A stretch of DNA of 64,000 nucleotides, from the NCBI GenBank assembly GCA_025765615.1, contig JAIVFJ010000204.1:1-64000 (forward strand). Reading direction: 5' to 3'. The notes beneath the pieces are model-generated. The model saw nothing but the letters and a program-made list of their open reading frames with translations. It made no database searches and was not told where the DNA came from. This DNA comes from Zopfochytrium polystomum (Eukaryota; Chytridiomycota; Chytridiomycetes; Chytridiales; Chytridiaceae). Of the stretch, positions 11,727 to 21,246 are shown in pieces; position 1 is the first letter of the stretch; each line of letters starts with the position of its first letter. A program made the translations under genes and the position numbers.

Positions 11727-11738
11727 AATATAAAAAGC
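11727..11738 (+). promoter_or_regulatory. TATA-like box of the PB1-domain gene
   Basis: AAATATAAAAAG lies about 40 bp before the ATG at 11777, behind a pyrimidine-rich tract and a CAGA repeat at about 11685-11702. This is a sequence-only call. Confidence 0.45.
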
Positions 11739-11776
11739 TCCCTCGCCTCCCGTTTTCTTGGCTCATCCATCCCACC

Positions 11777-13621
11777 ATGGAAAGCAATAACACCAACAGC
11801 AGCAGCAGCACCAGCAGCAACGTCATCATCATGATGAACAACTCCACCAGCAGCGACGCCGCCACCAGTACGCCCCAGCAGAGAGAAGCCACCATCGCAG
11901 CCACTGTCACCTTCAACGGCGTGTCGCGCACCCTCTCCCTCGACCCCGCCACCGCTGCCCTCGGCGGCTGGGCCACCGTCCACAACGCCCTCCTCGCAGC
12001 CCACGGCATCGCCGCCGACTCCCCCGCAGGCAGCGCCATCGCCGTCACCTACACCGACTCGGAGGGCGACAACATCCTCATCGACTCGGACGACGAGCTG
12101 CGCGACCTCCTGACCGTCCTCAGGACCGCCGCCGCCCCGCCGCCGCAGTCCTCCGCGTGGACCGTCGTCGGCGCCGGCAGTGGCGGAAGTGGCGGCGGAA
12201 GCGACGGCGAGGCGGCTCCCTGGCCACACGTGACGTTCCACCTGGCGGCACAGTCTGACATGGCGTTTGCCGGGTACAAGGAGGCCGAGGTCTCGGCGCT
12301 CGACACGATGGCCGAGGACATGGGCCTGGCCGTCGAGGACGCGGAGAGGGAGGACGGGAAGAAGGTGTTCCAGTACAAGGTGCACTTCCACCCCACGTTC
12401 CACCCCTTTTACCACCCGCACGACCACCATCACTACTACGGCGACATGATCCGTCGCGGAAGGGGAGGTGGTATGAAGGGACTCGGCCGCGGACGCTGGT
12501 TCTTTGGACACGGCCACGGCCACGGGCACGGGCACCGAGACATGCACCGACTCATGCACGGCCGGCACGAACGCTCCCACCGACGATCGCGCTCGACTTC
12601 AAGCTCCTCATCGTCATCGTCGTCTTCTTCATCGTCGTCCTCGTCGTCTTCGTCCTCAGAGTCAGAGGCTGACAAGGGTGGGGAAGTCGACGCCAAGAAA
12701 ACCCGCGACGCCAAGAAACACGGCAAACACGGCAAGCACCACGGCAAAAGGCACGGCGGCAGACGCGCGCATGGAGGTCGCCACCGCCACGGGAAGAAGA
12801 GCGCCAAGAAGCACGGCAAGAGCAAAGAAGCGGAGGATGGAGAGACAGTCATGCAGGAGGACGGAGCCGCGTCGACTTCCTGCCAGCCCACCACCTCTTC
12901 CTCTTCGTCGTCGTCCTCGTCCTCCTCCTCTTCATCTTCCTCGTCCGAGTCAGAAAAAGACTTGAAAAAGTCCAAGAAGAAGGGCAAGAAGCACGCGCGC
13001 CGCCACGACAAGCACGCGCGCGGCTACGACGGCCACCGCCACCACCGCGACCGCCACGAATTCCACCACCCGCACCCTGAAGACCCGTTCTTCGCCTTTG
13101 GCTTTGACGGCCACTTTGACCCTTTCCACGGCCGCCACTTTGCACACGGTTTCGGCGGCGGTCGCGGAGGCGGCTTTGGCGGTCGCGGTGGCCGTGGCGG
13201 GTACGCAGGCCGCGGAGGCGGCTTCGCGGGTCGCGGCGGCTTCTCTGGCCCGTTCGGCGCTCACTTTCCCCCCGCGCCGCCTCCCACACCGGCACACCCG
13301 GACACTCCGCATCCTCCCGAAATGCCGTCCTTCCCGGGCATGCCACCCATGCCGCCCATGCCGCCCATGCCACCGACCCCTCCGTCGTACCCTCACGGCG
13401 CGATGCCGCCGCCTTACTTTTCCTGGCCGGACTGGGATCCCCGAGACGAGCGCCGGCACCGGCACGGCCACCGCCACCGCGGGGAGCACGGGGAGCAGCG
13501 CTCGCACAGGCACGGCCACCGCCACCGGCACGGACACACGCGGTTTGACGAGGATGGAACCCCGAGGGATCAGCAGCAGCAGCAACAGCAGCAGACGCAG
13601 CAAGGCGGAGAGAAAGCTTGA
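11777..13621 (+). CDS. PB1-domain protein with Ser, His and Gly/Arg-rich low-complexity regions
   Basis: One uninterrupted 614-codon frame. I start it at 11777 because the ATG sits in CACCATGG and just precedes the conserved part. Residues about 38-120 look like a PB1 domain, with the acidic signature YTDSEGDNILIDSDDELRDL; PB1 domains pair proteins through a basic and an acidic face. The rest is low complexity: a His-rich segment, two poly-Ser runs of about 20 (12601-12657 and 12895-12947) each followed by an acidic then Lys/His-rich stretch, a Gly/Arg-rich RGG-like segment, a Pro/Met repeat (PPMPPMPPMPP) and a His/Arg tail ending in poly-Gln. The composition suggests a scaffold or condensate-forming protein, perhaps RNA- or metal-binding; that is inference. 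The function is unknown. Confidence 0.8.
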   Translation: MESNNTNSSSSTSSNVIIMMNNSTSSDAATSTPQQREATIAATVTFNGVSRTLSLDPATAALGGWATVHNALLAAHGIAADSPAGSAIAVTYTDSEGDNILIDSDDELRDLLTVLRTAAAPPPQSSAWTVVGAGSGGSGGGSDGEAAPWPHVTFHLAAQSDMAFAGYKEAEVSALDTMAEDMGLAVEDAEREDGKKVFQYKVHFHPTFHPFYHPHDHHHYYGDMIRRGRGGGMKGLGRGRWFFGHGHGHGHGHRDMHRLMHGRHERSHRRSRSTSSSSSSSSSSSSSSSSSSSSESEADKGGEVDAKKTRDAKKHGKHGKHHGKRHGGRRAHGGRHRHGKKSAKKHGKSKEAEDGETVMQEDGAASTSCQPTTSSSSSSSSSSSSSSSSSESEKDLKKSKKKGKKHARRHDKHARGYDGHRHHRDRHEFHHPHPEDPFFAFGFDGHFDPFHGRHFAHGFGGGRGGGFGGRGGRGGYAGRGGGFAGRGGFSGPFGAHFPPAPPPTPAHPDTPHPPEMPSFPGMPPMPPMPPMPPTPPSYPHGAMPPPYFSWPDWDPRDERRHRHGHRHRGEHGEQRSHRHGHRHRHGHTRFDEDGTPRDQQQQQQQQTQQGGEKA

Positions 13622-13750
13622 GTGCATCTCGTGTTCGTAGCTTTTGTTTCTTTTTTATTTCTTCTCACTTTTTCGCAGTCTTTTTGCATTTCGTTATCTC
13701 TTAGCAGTGTTTTTGGTTTTGGTGATTATTACTTCTGTTTCGTGAAGGCA

Positions 13751-13756
13751 AATAAA
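13751..13756 (+). terminator. polyadenylation signal AATAAA
   Basis: AATAAA lies 130 bp after the stop of the PB1-domain gene and is followed by A-rich sequence. Confidence 0.5.
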
Positions 13757-13828
13757 CCTCGTAAAAAGGGCCAAAAGGCCTAAATCCACCTGCAGTTTAA
13801 TGTTTCTTACCGCAGCAGGGAAGAGCCA

Positions 13829-14711
13829 TCACAACGCGCTCTCCACGAATCGTGCCATCACGTGTGGGTGCAGACTTGCCGAATTCTAAGAAGGACCAAA
13901 TCAATACCACTCCTGTCGGGGGGGGAGTGCTGGCCCACCTCGGCAACGGGGGTACTGCACCTCCACCTTATCTCGCAACCCCCCACGCATCGCGTCCACA
14001 CCGGGTTCCAGATCCTCTGCACGGTCCTCGCCACCGAGTCCTTGGACCCCACGTGCTCGTACAGCAGGATCTGGCCGCCCGGTTTCAGGAGGCTCTGCAG
14101 GTACTCGAGGTGGGAGCGCGGGTTTGGGATCGAGCAGAGGACCTGGACGAGGACGATGGTGTCGATGGATGAGGCGGTGATGGAGGCCGCGGTGAGAGAT
14201 GAGCGGTCGGGGGTTAAGCCGGCGGGGATGATGATGGTTGCCTTGGAGTGCAGGCGAGATCGGGTGAGGTTTGCTTCGAGTTTGACCCGCAGCGTGTCGA
14301 AGGGCTCGAGGCAGAACAGCAGTTCGATCTGGAAACCAAGCCGCTGCAGGGGTGGACGGGCTCACCGCTCGTAAAACTTGACATTCTCCCCGCTGCCCGC
14401 GCCGACTTCCAACACCCGCGGGCCAAGCTCAGCAGCGCCCTCTTTATGCCCTGGTTCATCTGCGCTGCCTGACCCAGCAGCTCCGACAGCCCGTGGCCCA
14501 GGATGAGCTTGCCCCATTGGAAGGGGTTGATCAATCCAACATTGCTGCCGAACTGCTCTCGGACGGCGGGGACGAGGCCGTAAAAGACCATCATGAAGAG
14601 CAGGATGGCGGGTTCGAGCGATGCGTAGGCGTAGGCGAGCGGGTTGGAGGGTTTTGAGAGCTGGGCGTTGAGCTCGTTGGAGCGGATGGAGATCTGCGAG
14701 GGCGTCGACAT
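13829..14711 (-). pseudogene. METTL7/TMT1-like methyltransferase, broken copy
   Basis: This is a paralogue of the intact gene at 17312-18259, with the same three-exon layout (about 14711-14366, 14327-13950 and a short last exon to 13829). It keeps the N-terminal hydrophobic helix (AILLFMMVFYGLVPAV), a VLEVGAGSGENVKFY SAM-binding motif, LLKPGGQILLYEHVGSKD and the last-exon NSASLHPHVMARFVES. Compared with the intact copy it has lost 4 bases just before the SAM motif and about 7 bases at the end of exon 1. It has also lost about 40 bases, with a frame change, after CVGGCEI. No join restores one frame, so I call it a pseudogene; assembly errors could explain single indels but hardly all three. 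Confidence 0.75.
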
Positions 14712-15326
14712 GATGCTGCTGTGCAGCCGATGTCTCTTGCGTGGGCGAAAAAAGCTACCACACCCAAAAAAATGCATCGCTGGAGGGAAAACAGAAAGAC
14801 TGCTGGTCGGAGGTGGGTTGGAGGAGTCAGCGGCGCGGGGGCGGGCAGGGTGTCGGGTAAACACGAAGCAGCACGCACATAACAGGTAAGCCACACACAC
14901 ACAACTGAATTCAATAATACCGCGAGGACAGCATTTCGTTGAGTTTTTAGTAGTGCACCTGGATTTGGTAGCATTGCCAGCGCATTGATATCAGCCAGTG
15001 AAGTTGCCTCTCAACGCAGTAATAACAAGCATTCGAGAGCGAAGAACTCATAAACTTTACTTGGAGGCAACGTTACTTTACCTTGCTTGGCCGTCGTCCG
15101 TCCCTTGCATTTGCGGGAATCTTTGTTCAATTTAGTTCAATGCCGTTGTTCGTGGCATATTGCCAAAATTGGCAAAACTGGGCGTTGGGACAGAGAGAGG
15201 CTGCTTTTGGTTCAGCACTTCCGATGGGAAACCTCCATTTTTGGAAACACTGCGAATCCCTCTCTCTCTCTCTCTCTCTCACTCCCTCTCTCTCCCTCTC
15301 TCGCTTGTTCTCTTCTACTTGCTTTG

Positions 15327-15369
<43 letters not shown>

Positions 15370-15429
15370 CGCCCAAACTTCCGTCATCGATCGACCCAGG
15401 CTCCAAAAATTTACACAACAACTGGGCAA
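14712..15429. other. intergenic with microsatellites
   Basis: This lies between the broken methyltransferase and the secreted GPI-type protein. Apart from the CT and CA repeats at 15260-15366 I see nothing specific. In-frame readings upstream of 15430 pass through the repeats and are not credible protein. Confidence 0.45.
15260..15366. repeat. CT and CA dinucleotide microsatellites
   Basis: An imperfect CT tract at about 15260-15303 is followed 25 bp later by an unbroken CA tract at 15329-15366 (about 19 repeats). Both lie just upstream of a coding region and are likely length-variable. Confidence 0.95.
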
Positions 15430-16572
15430 TGTCCACCTCCACATCGACCACGATGCCCACCGAGCCCGTCTTCACGAACGCGTTCGTGGATGCTCGAGGG
15501 CGCCGGCAACCAGATCGTCTCGTTCAACAGCACCGTCATTGTGCCGCCCTCGCCCGGCCCTCCCGTCGACGGCGGTGTAGTCACCATCTACCAGTGGCCC
15601 GGCCTGCAGCCGCTTCCGTCGGACCCGTCGTTTCAGCCCATCGGCATGGGTGAGAATGAGAGTGGCCGTGTTGAGAGCGAGGAGTATTGTACGAGAAGGG
15701 CAGACAGACAGACAGACAATGCGGACAGAGGGCAGAGAGCACACTCGCACCTACTCATCACATTCACAGGAGTCCTGCAACCCGTCCTGGCGTTTGGCCA
15801 AAAGTGCTACGCGGCAAACCACATCAATGGTGGGCCCCCGTACAAGGGCGCCTGCATCAGTGCTATGTACGTCAACAACGTCATGATGACCTACGAGGGC
15901 CCCGTGATGGACGTGAACGAGGGCGACCACCTCCGCCTCGAGATGGTCCTCGCCGGCACCGTCTGGACCCAGACTGTGACCCGCATCATCGCCGCCGACG
16001 ACCAGCAACCCCCGCCCTGCCTCGCCGGATCCGGCACCCCGACACCGCGCGGCTGCCAAGTCACCTTCTCTAAGGACATGCAGGGCCAGAAGCAGCAATG
16101 GGCCGAGTGGGTCACTGAGCTGTGGCGCGGCGCGCTGACCCAGTCGAGCCTTACTGTCTACGACGTCGCCATTGGGCTTGAACGCCCGGAGCCGTCCTCC
16201 TCCAAGTTTTGCCGCCAGCAGGTCCAGCCGTACGCTTGCTGCTCCGGCGTCACTTGGTCGCAGGATGGGACCACCTGCCTCGTCGACGCGTGCGGGTTTG
16301 CTGCTATGGCCACTCCAGAGAACCCGTCCACCCCGCTGGCAAACGTCAAGCCCGTCTGCACCCGCCCATTCAACCCGACCTCATCGCCGTCATCCTCGCC
16401 GTCCGCTTTCTCCTCGGCCTCGTCGTCGTTTCAGTTGTCTACCGCCTCTTCCTCCTCCTCCTCCGCCAACTCCTCGACTGCATTCGTCCCAAGCTCTGCA
16501 CAGTCGGCGTCACCGCTTGGTATCATCGTCGTGGGTCTGGCTGCCGCAGTCCTGTTGCTGCTTCCTCTCTGA
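15430..16572 (+). CDS. secreted or GPI-anchored protein of unknown function
   Basis: The body reads clearly from about 15487 (WMLEGAGNQIVSFNSTVIVP), through a 120-bp intron (15650-15769) to a stop at 16572. It ends in a Ser-rich stalk and a hydrophobic tail (LGIIVVGLAAAVLLLLPL) typical of GPI anchoring. The core has WPGLQP, GVLQPVLAFG and a Cys-rich part (KFCRQQ, ACCSG, CLVDACGF). It resembles uncharacterised fungal secreted proteins with a beta-sandwich look, but I cannot name a family with confidence. The N-terminus is unresolved: the frame at 15430 (MSTSTSTTMPTEPVFTNAF) runs straight into the body but in another frame, so a one-base indel or a missed short intron lies near 15487. No signal peptide is visible in either frame. 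Confidence 0.6.
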   Translation, partial: CPPPHRPRCPPSPSSRTRSWMLEGAGNQIVSFNSTVIVPPSPGPPVDGGVVTIYQWPGLQPLPSDPSFQPIGMGENESGRVESEEYCTRRADRQTDNADRGQRAHSHLLITFTGVLQPVLAFGQKCYAANHINGGPPYKGACISAMYVNNVMMTYEGPVMDVNEGDHLRLEMVLAGTVWTQTVTRIIAADDQQPPPCLAGSGTPTPRGCQVTFSKDMQGQKQQWAEWVTELWRGALTQSSLTVYDVAIGLERPEPSSSKFCRQQVQPYACCSGVTWSQDGTTCLVDACGFAAMATPENPSTPLANVKPVCTRPFNPTSSPSSSPSAFSSASSSFQLSTASSSSSSANSSTAFVPSSAQSASPLGIIVVGLAAAVLLLLPL

Positions 16573-17311
16573 GATTCACAGCGAGTGGCAGGGGGTGGAG
16601 GGTTTATTATGCCACCCTCGATCACCGGCATTTTTTTTTATACTTCGTCACTATGTAAGAAGTTGCTTTAACAGTCTATTATTCATGGCGGAGTGAATTG
16701 GCCTTGGAGGCTGGCAATTTTTGTCGCGTGTGCTTGGGCGTTTTTAGCGTGCCAGACCATATCTGAAATCGAACCTCATTGGTTACTTCCAACATCAATC
16801 TCTTCCTCTGAGGGCGAACTTTGAGAAAGGAGCTGCGCGCTGCGCGTCGCCCTCTCCAGCCGTTGCAGTCACTCCTCCCACCCCATCGCCACACGATGGA
16901 TCAATGGCGACTACCTCCCTCTGGGAGGGTTGACTCTTGACAACTAATTGCCAATGTTTTTACCATGCCTTCCTTTTGTGGGCAGGGTTACAGCATCAGT
17001 GTGTAAACAACCCAGGAGCTGGGTTGTTTGGCCTATCAGTTGAGTAAATGGGCCTGCAAGTCTGCTATTAGCGGTTCCCTGTTCAGTCTTTTCTCGTCAT
17101 TGCAGTAAATGATACTTCACGAAATACGATGGCATGTTATTTCCCGTCAAGAAGATATCGGGAGAGAAAAGATAGATCGCGAATAATGGATGGAAGAGGG
17201 TAACCGATAGCGGGAAGAATGTGGTGATAAAAACAAAGCGAAACAAAAGAAAAAAAACGAGCACATAAGTGGACGGGCCGTTGAAAGGGGACCACCTGTG
17301 TATACGATGTA
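16573..17311. other. intergenic, nothing recognised
   Basis: Between two convergent genes, the secreted protein (+) and the methyltransferase (-). An A/T-rich stretch around 17100-17270 has no usable ORF. No RNA gene or repeat seen. Confidence 0.45.
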
Positions 17312-18259
17312 TCAAGCACACTTCACGAAACGCGCAACCACGTGTGGGTACACAAAGGCCGAATTCTGGCCAACATGAAGCATTAGAAGCATGGTCAGCG
17401 GGCTGTTCGCGGTCTCACCTCGGCAACGGGGTATTGCACTTCGACCTTCTCCCAGCCTCCGAGCTCATTCAACCAATCCGCGCTGTCCCTCACAATCTCG
17501 CAGCCTCCTGAGCAACGCGACCACACCGGGTTCCAGATCCTCTGGATCGTTCTTGCGACGGGATCTTTGGAACCAACGTGCTCGTACAACAAAATTTGGC
17601 CCCCAGGCTTCAGAAGGGTTTGGAGGTACTGGAGGTGCAAGCGGGGGTTTGGTATCGAGCATAGGACCTGGACGAGGACGATGGTGTCGATAGAAGACGG
17701 GGTGATGGAGGCCGTGGTGAGCGCCGAGCGATCGGATGTTAATCCTGAAGGGATAACAGTAGATTTGGACTCCAGCCGAGATCGCGCGAGGTTAGACTCC
17801 AGTTTCAATCTCAACGTGTCAAACGGCTCCAGGCAGAAGAGCCTTTCAATCTGGAATGAAAGCGTCAATTTTCGATCGAACGGCTGCCGAAGGGACAGTC
17901 ACCTCTTCCGGCTCGTAGAACTTGACGTTCTCCCCGCTGCCAGCACCGACCTCCAGCACCCTCCCGCGTGCCAAACTCAGCAACGTTTTCTTGATGCCTT
18001 GGTTCATCTTTGCGGATTCCGCCAAAAGGACGGACATGCCGTGGCCCAGGATGAGCCTTCCCCACAGGAACGGGTTGAGCACGTTCCCAAGCTTGCCACG
18101 GCCAAACTGTTCTCCGAGGGCGGGGAGGAAGCCGTAGAAGACCATCAAGAAGAGCAGGATTGCGGGTCTGAACGAGTTCTGAGCGTATGCGAGCGGGCTG
18201 GAGGGCTTTGCGAGCTGAGCGCCGAGCTCGCTTGAACGGATGGAGATCTGCGACGACAT
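17312..18259 (-). CDS. METTL7/TMT1-like SAM-dependent methyltransferase
   Basis: The protein is 280 aa from exons 18259-17903, 17850-17419 and 17365-17312. An N-terminal hydrophobic helix (PAILLFLMVFYGFLPAL) should anchor it to a membrane, as in METTL7A/B (TMT1A/B), which methylate small thiols at the ER or lipid droplets. The SAM motif I is RVLEVGAGSGENVKFYEP. Later motifs are SIDTIVLVQVLCSIPNP, LLKPGGQILLYEHV and WNPVWSRCSGGCEI, the last exon ends YPHVVARFVKCA, and these follow the METTL7 pattern in order. The substrate here is unknown. I start at 18259, the position matching the paralogue's start; an in-frame ATG at 18316 is the alternative. The gene is divergent from the CDK9-like kinase with only about 130 bp between starts. 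Confidence 0.88.
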
Positions 18260-18392
18260 GCTTGGGGCCGACGGCGTGGGGTTGGCGCACGTGGGGGAGC
18301 GCGTTCTGTAAGACAAGAGACTTGCAAGCCGTCCTCCTTGTCAGCGGCTCAAGGCAACAACGACAAGCGCAACGAACGACGCCAACATACCT
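18260..18392. promoter_or_regulatory. short bidirectional promoter region
   Basis: Only 133 bp separate the ATG of the methyltransferase (-) and the ATG of the CDK9-like kinase (+). Both promoters and 5' leaders must share or overlap this DNA. No clear TATA box was seen. Confidence 0.5.
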
Positions 18393-20865
18393 ATGGCTGA
18401 CTCGAGCCACGGCCTCAAGCGGCCCCGCGAGGGCGGCAGCGATCTCGGATCAGGCAAGCGTCTGATGCCGTCCGGGCCGCCCCGATCCGGCGCCAACTCG
18501 CCCGCACACCGATCCGCACCCTCCTCGCGGCCCTCCAGCTTAGCGACCTCCCCCACCGGCGGCGCACCGCCCCCGCCACCACCGCCGCCGCCGCCGGGTA
18601 GGTCCACTCCTCCGCCGCCCCCGCCCCCCGACGAATCCTTCCTCGCCTCCGGCAGCGACGAGGATATGGACCAGGGCGGATCGCCCTCCCCTTCCCCGGA
18701 CGCCTACACCCGCCGCCCGTCGCCGCCGCGCGCCCCCGCACACCACGCCCACTACGACGACGTCGACTCGGGCGTCGCCGACTTTTCGCACGGCGGGAGG
18801 GGGGCGGGCGCGGCGGGCACCTCCGCCGGTGCCTCTGCCGCCGCGGCGCGCGATAGTAACAGCGGCAGGGCGGAGGAGGACAACCACGCCAGCGGGCGGG
18901 AGGACGGCGAGGCGTCGGACGTGGACGACGACATGAAGTTTGGCGGGGGCGGGTCGATCTACGACTCCACGTCGCCCGATCTCGTTTCGGAGCGGTCGCG
19001 ACCGGGGGCCACCGGGGCGACCAGCCGGAACAGGACCGAGTTGAGGGAGTTTAAAGGCGTTTCAAACGTGACGGACTACGAGGTCGAGAAAAAGGTCGGC
19101 GAGGGCACGTTCGGTTTGGTAAACATCTGTCGGCACAAAACCAAGTCCGGAGTGTTTGCGCTGAAAAAGATTTTGATGCACAACGAGAAGGAAGGGGTAA
19201 GCGGCGTGCTCGCGGTTGCAATTCGGTTGAACTAATGGCTTCATTTCTCTTGAAGGTACCCATCACAGCTTTGCGCGAAATAAGACTGCTGAAGTCTCTG
19301 AACCACAAAAACATTATCACACTGACCGAAATGGCGATAAAAAAAGGTATATTTTTTCACCTTCAAAAGGCCTCACCCACGACGTTTAACTCCCCTTGAA
19401 CAAAAGCGGATGGGAAACATCGAGGCGAGATCCACATGGTTTTCCCCTACATGGAACACGATATGTCCGGTCTTCTCGAGAATCCTAACGTCTGCTTCAC
19501 ACCGGCCCAGATCAAAAGTTTCATGAAGCAGCTGCTTGAGGGAACGCACTACTTGCATCTGAACAGCATTCTCCACCGCGACATGAAGACGGCAAACATA
19601 TTGGTTGACGCGCGCGGCACTCTCAAGATTGCAGACTTCGGGCTGGCACGCGCCTTGCTCAAGTCGAAGAAAGACGTTAAATACACGAATTGTGTCGTGA
19701 CACGATGGTATCGTCCGCCCGAACTTCTCATGGGCGAAACGATTTACGGACCAGCGATCGACATGTGGGGTGTTGGGTAAAGTGATCATTTTCGTTGGCT
19801 CAACATTCTTGTTCACCGACCTTTGTTCAGCTGCGTGTTCGGTGAAATCCTCAAGCGCCGACCCATCCTCATGGGTAACAGCGACCTTGACCAGCTGGAG
19901 AAAATCTTCGAGCTGTGCGGGACGCCGACGCAGCAATCGTGGCCGAACTGGGACAAACTGCCGGACATGAAAGCAATCGCAGGGTTCGAGCGACAACACC
20001 ATCGTAGCATCAAGCAGAAATTTCATCAGTTGGGTGGCAGTGCTTAATTTGTTTATGGACTTGGTCTAACTGTGGACGCCTTTTGCTTTTGCAGCTTCCT
20101 TGAAGACCAGCGCCACATGGGCGCTGTCGAATTGCTCGAAAAGCTTCTCGTTTGCGATCCGGCCCAACGCATGACGGCCCAGAACGCGCTGACGTCCGTG
20201 TACTTTTTTCACTTTCCCCATCCTGCGGAGCCGGGAACTTCAGAGTAAGCCCAGCCCCGTTTGCCCTTTATTTTTGGTGGTATCGAAAAAAAGCAAGCGC
20301 GAAGAGAAACACTAATGGACTCTTCTCACCCCGAACCGTTTCCCAAACACCAGCTTCGCGAACAACTGGGAATCTTCGCACGAGCTGCAGACCCGCGAGC
20401 GCCGCAACCAGGCGGCCGAAGTCGCGCAGATGCAAGGCGGGAGGAGCATGCTGCCGCAGCTACCCTTGCACTACGAGGTGAACCCGAGCCGCGGTCGCGC
20501 TCCAAGCGGCGGGCGAGGCGGACACCGCGGGCACGACGGTGCGGGCGGTGGTGGGGGGCGGAGGTGGATATGGATCGCGATACGGTGGCGGCGGTGGCGG
20601 TGGTGGTGGCGGTGGGCCTACGGGAGGTGGCGGTGGCGGAGGGTACGGTCGGTACGGTGGCGGGGATTACCGAGATAGTAGGCGTGGGGGCGGAGGCGGT
20701 GGAGGAGGAAGTCGTGGTGGATGGGGTGGCGGCGGTGGGGGACGGGGTGGGGGCGGAGGGGGAGGAGGAGGAGGAGGAGGCTGGCGTGGGGGGTACGACC
20801 GTGACGACCATGGGTCATCCAACTCGCACCGGCCGAACCACCCGCTGCCGCCGCGACCGGTGTGA
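18393..20865 (+). CDS. CDK9/Bur1-type cyclin-dependent kinase
   Basis: Members of this family pair with a T/Bur2-type cyclin and phosphorylate the RNA polymerase II C-terminal domain and elongation factors in the nucleus. Exons are 18393-19196, 19256-19346, 19407-19776, 19831-20028, 20095-20244 and 20354 onward. The first about 230 residues are Pro/Ser/Gly-rich and acidic. The kinase domain follows, with [14 protein letters not shown], the diagnostic PITALREIR helix, [17 protein letters not shown]-loop [15 protein letters not shown] and DMWGVGCVFGE. After the domain comes a short conserved tail and then a Gly-rich RGG-like region ([12 protein letters not shown] and similar) ending at 20865. 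The strict reading frame of exon 6 instead stops at 20678 in a Trp-rich nonsense tail, so a one-base indel in the G run at about 20551-20558 is likely. Confidence 0.9.
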
Positions 20866-21246
20866 TCGGCAATGTGAAAACCATGAAAACAAAAAGTCAA
20901 CTAAACTGCTACCCATTACTGGGGCGCTGCCAACGACTTCTGCAAATGGTGAACGACGAGAATTAGTCAAGTATCGATGGTATGGTGAAGGAGACTAGAA
21001 AAGGTAGGCGAGATGACACTCGTCGTTGATTCTTCACGCAACACGCTTATGGGGCCATCATCAATGTATTCATGTTGCGACGACCTGCAACAGAAAAGCA
21101 AAATCACCTCATCACATGACTGAAACAGAGAGCATCATCAAAAAAAAAACGAAGAAGTGTGAAAAGGAAGAGCAAAAAACAAAGCACAATGCAAAAATGA
21201 AACTGCCAATTTGATCACAAGTTATTCAAATCCAGAGCAGATGTCG
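20866..21246. other. intergenic between convergent genes
   Basis: Holds the 3' ends of the kinase (+) and the single-pass membrane protein (-). A-rich stretches lie around 21140-21200. Nothing else is recognised. Confidence 0.4.

Noticed and set aside
11705..12580. 291-codon open frame on the minus strand, Val/Gly-rich
   Set aside because: Antisense shadow of the PB1-domain gene; no domain.
12950..13627. 225-codon Val/Ala/Arg-rich frame on the minus strand
   Set aside because: Antisense of the RGG and Pro/Met repeats of the PB1-domain gene.
15160..15429. N-terminal extension through CT and CA repeats of the secreted protein
   Set aside because: It would encode Ser-Leu and Thr-His dipeptide runs from microsatellites and lacks conservation features.
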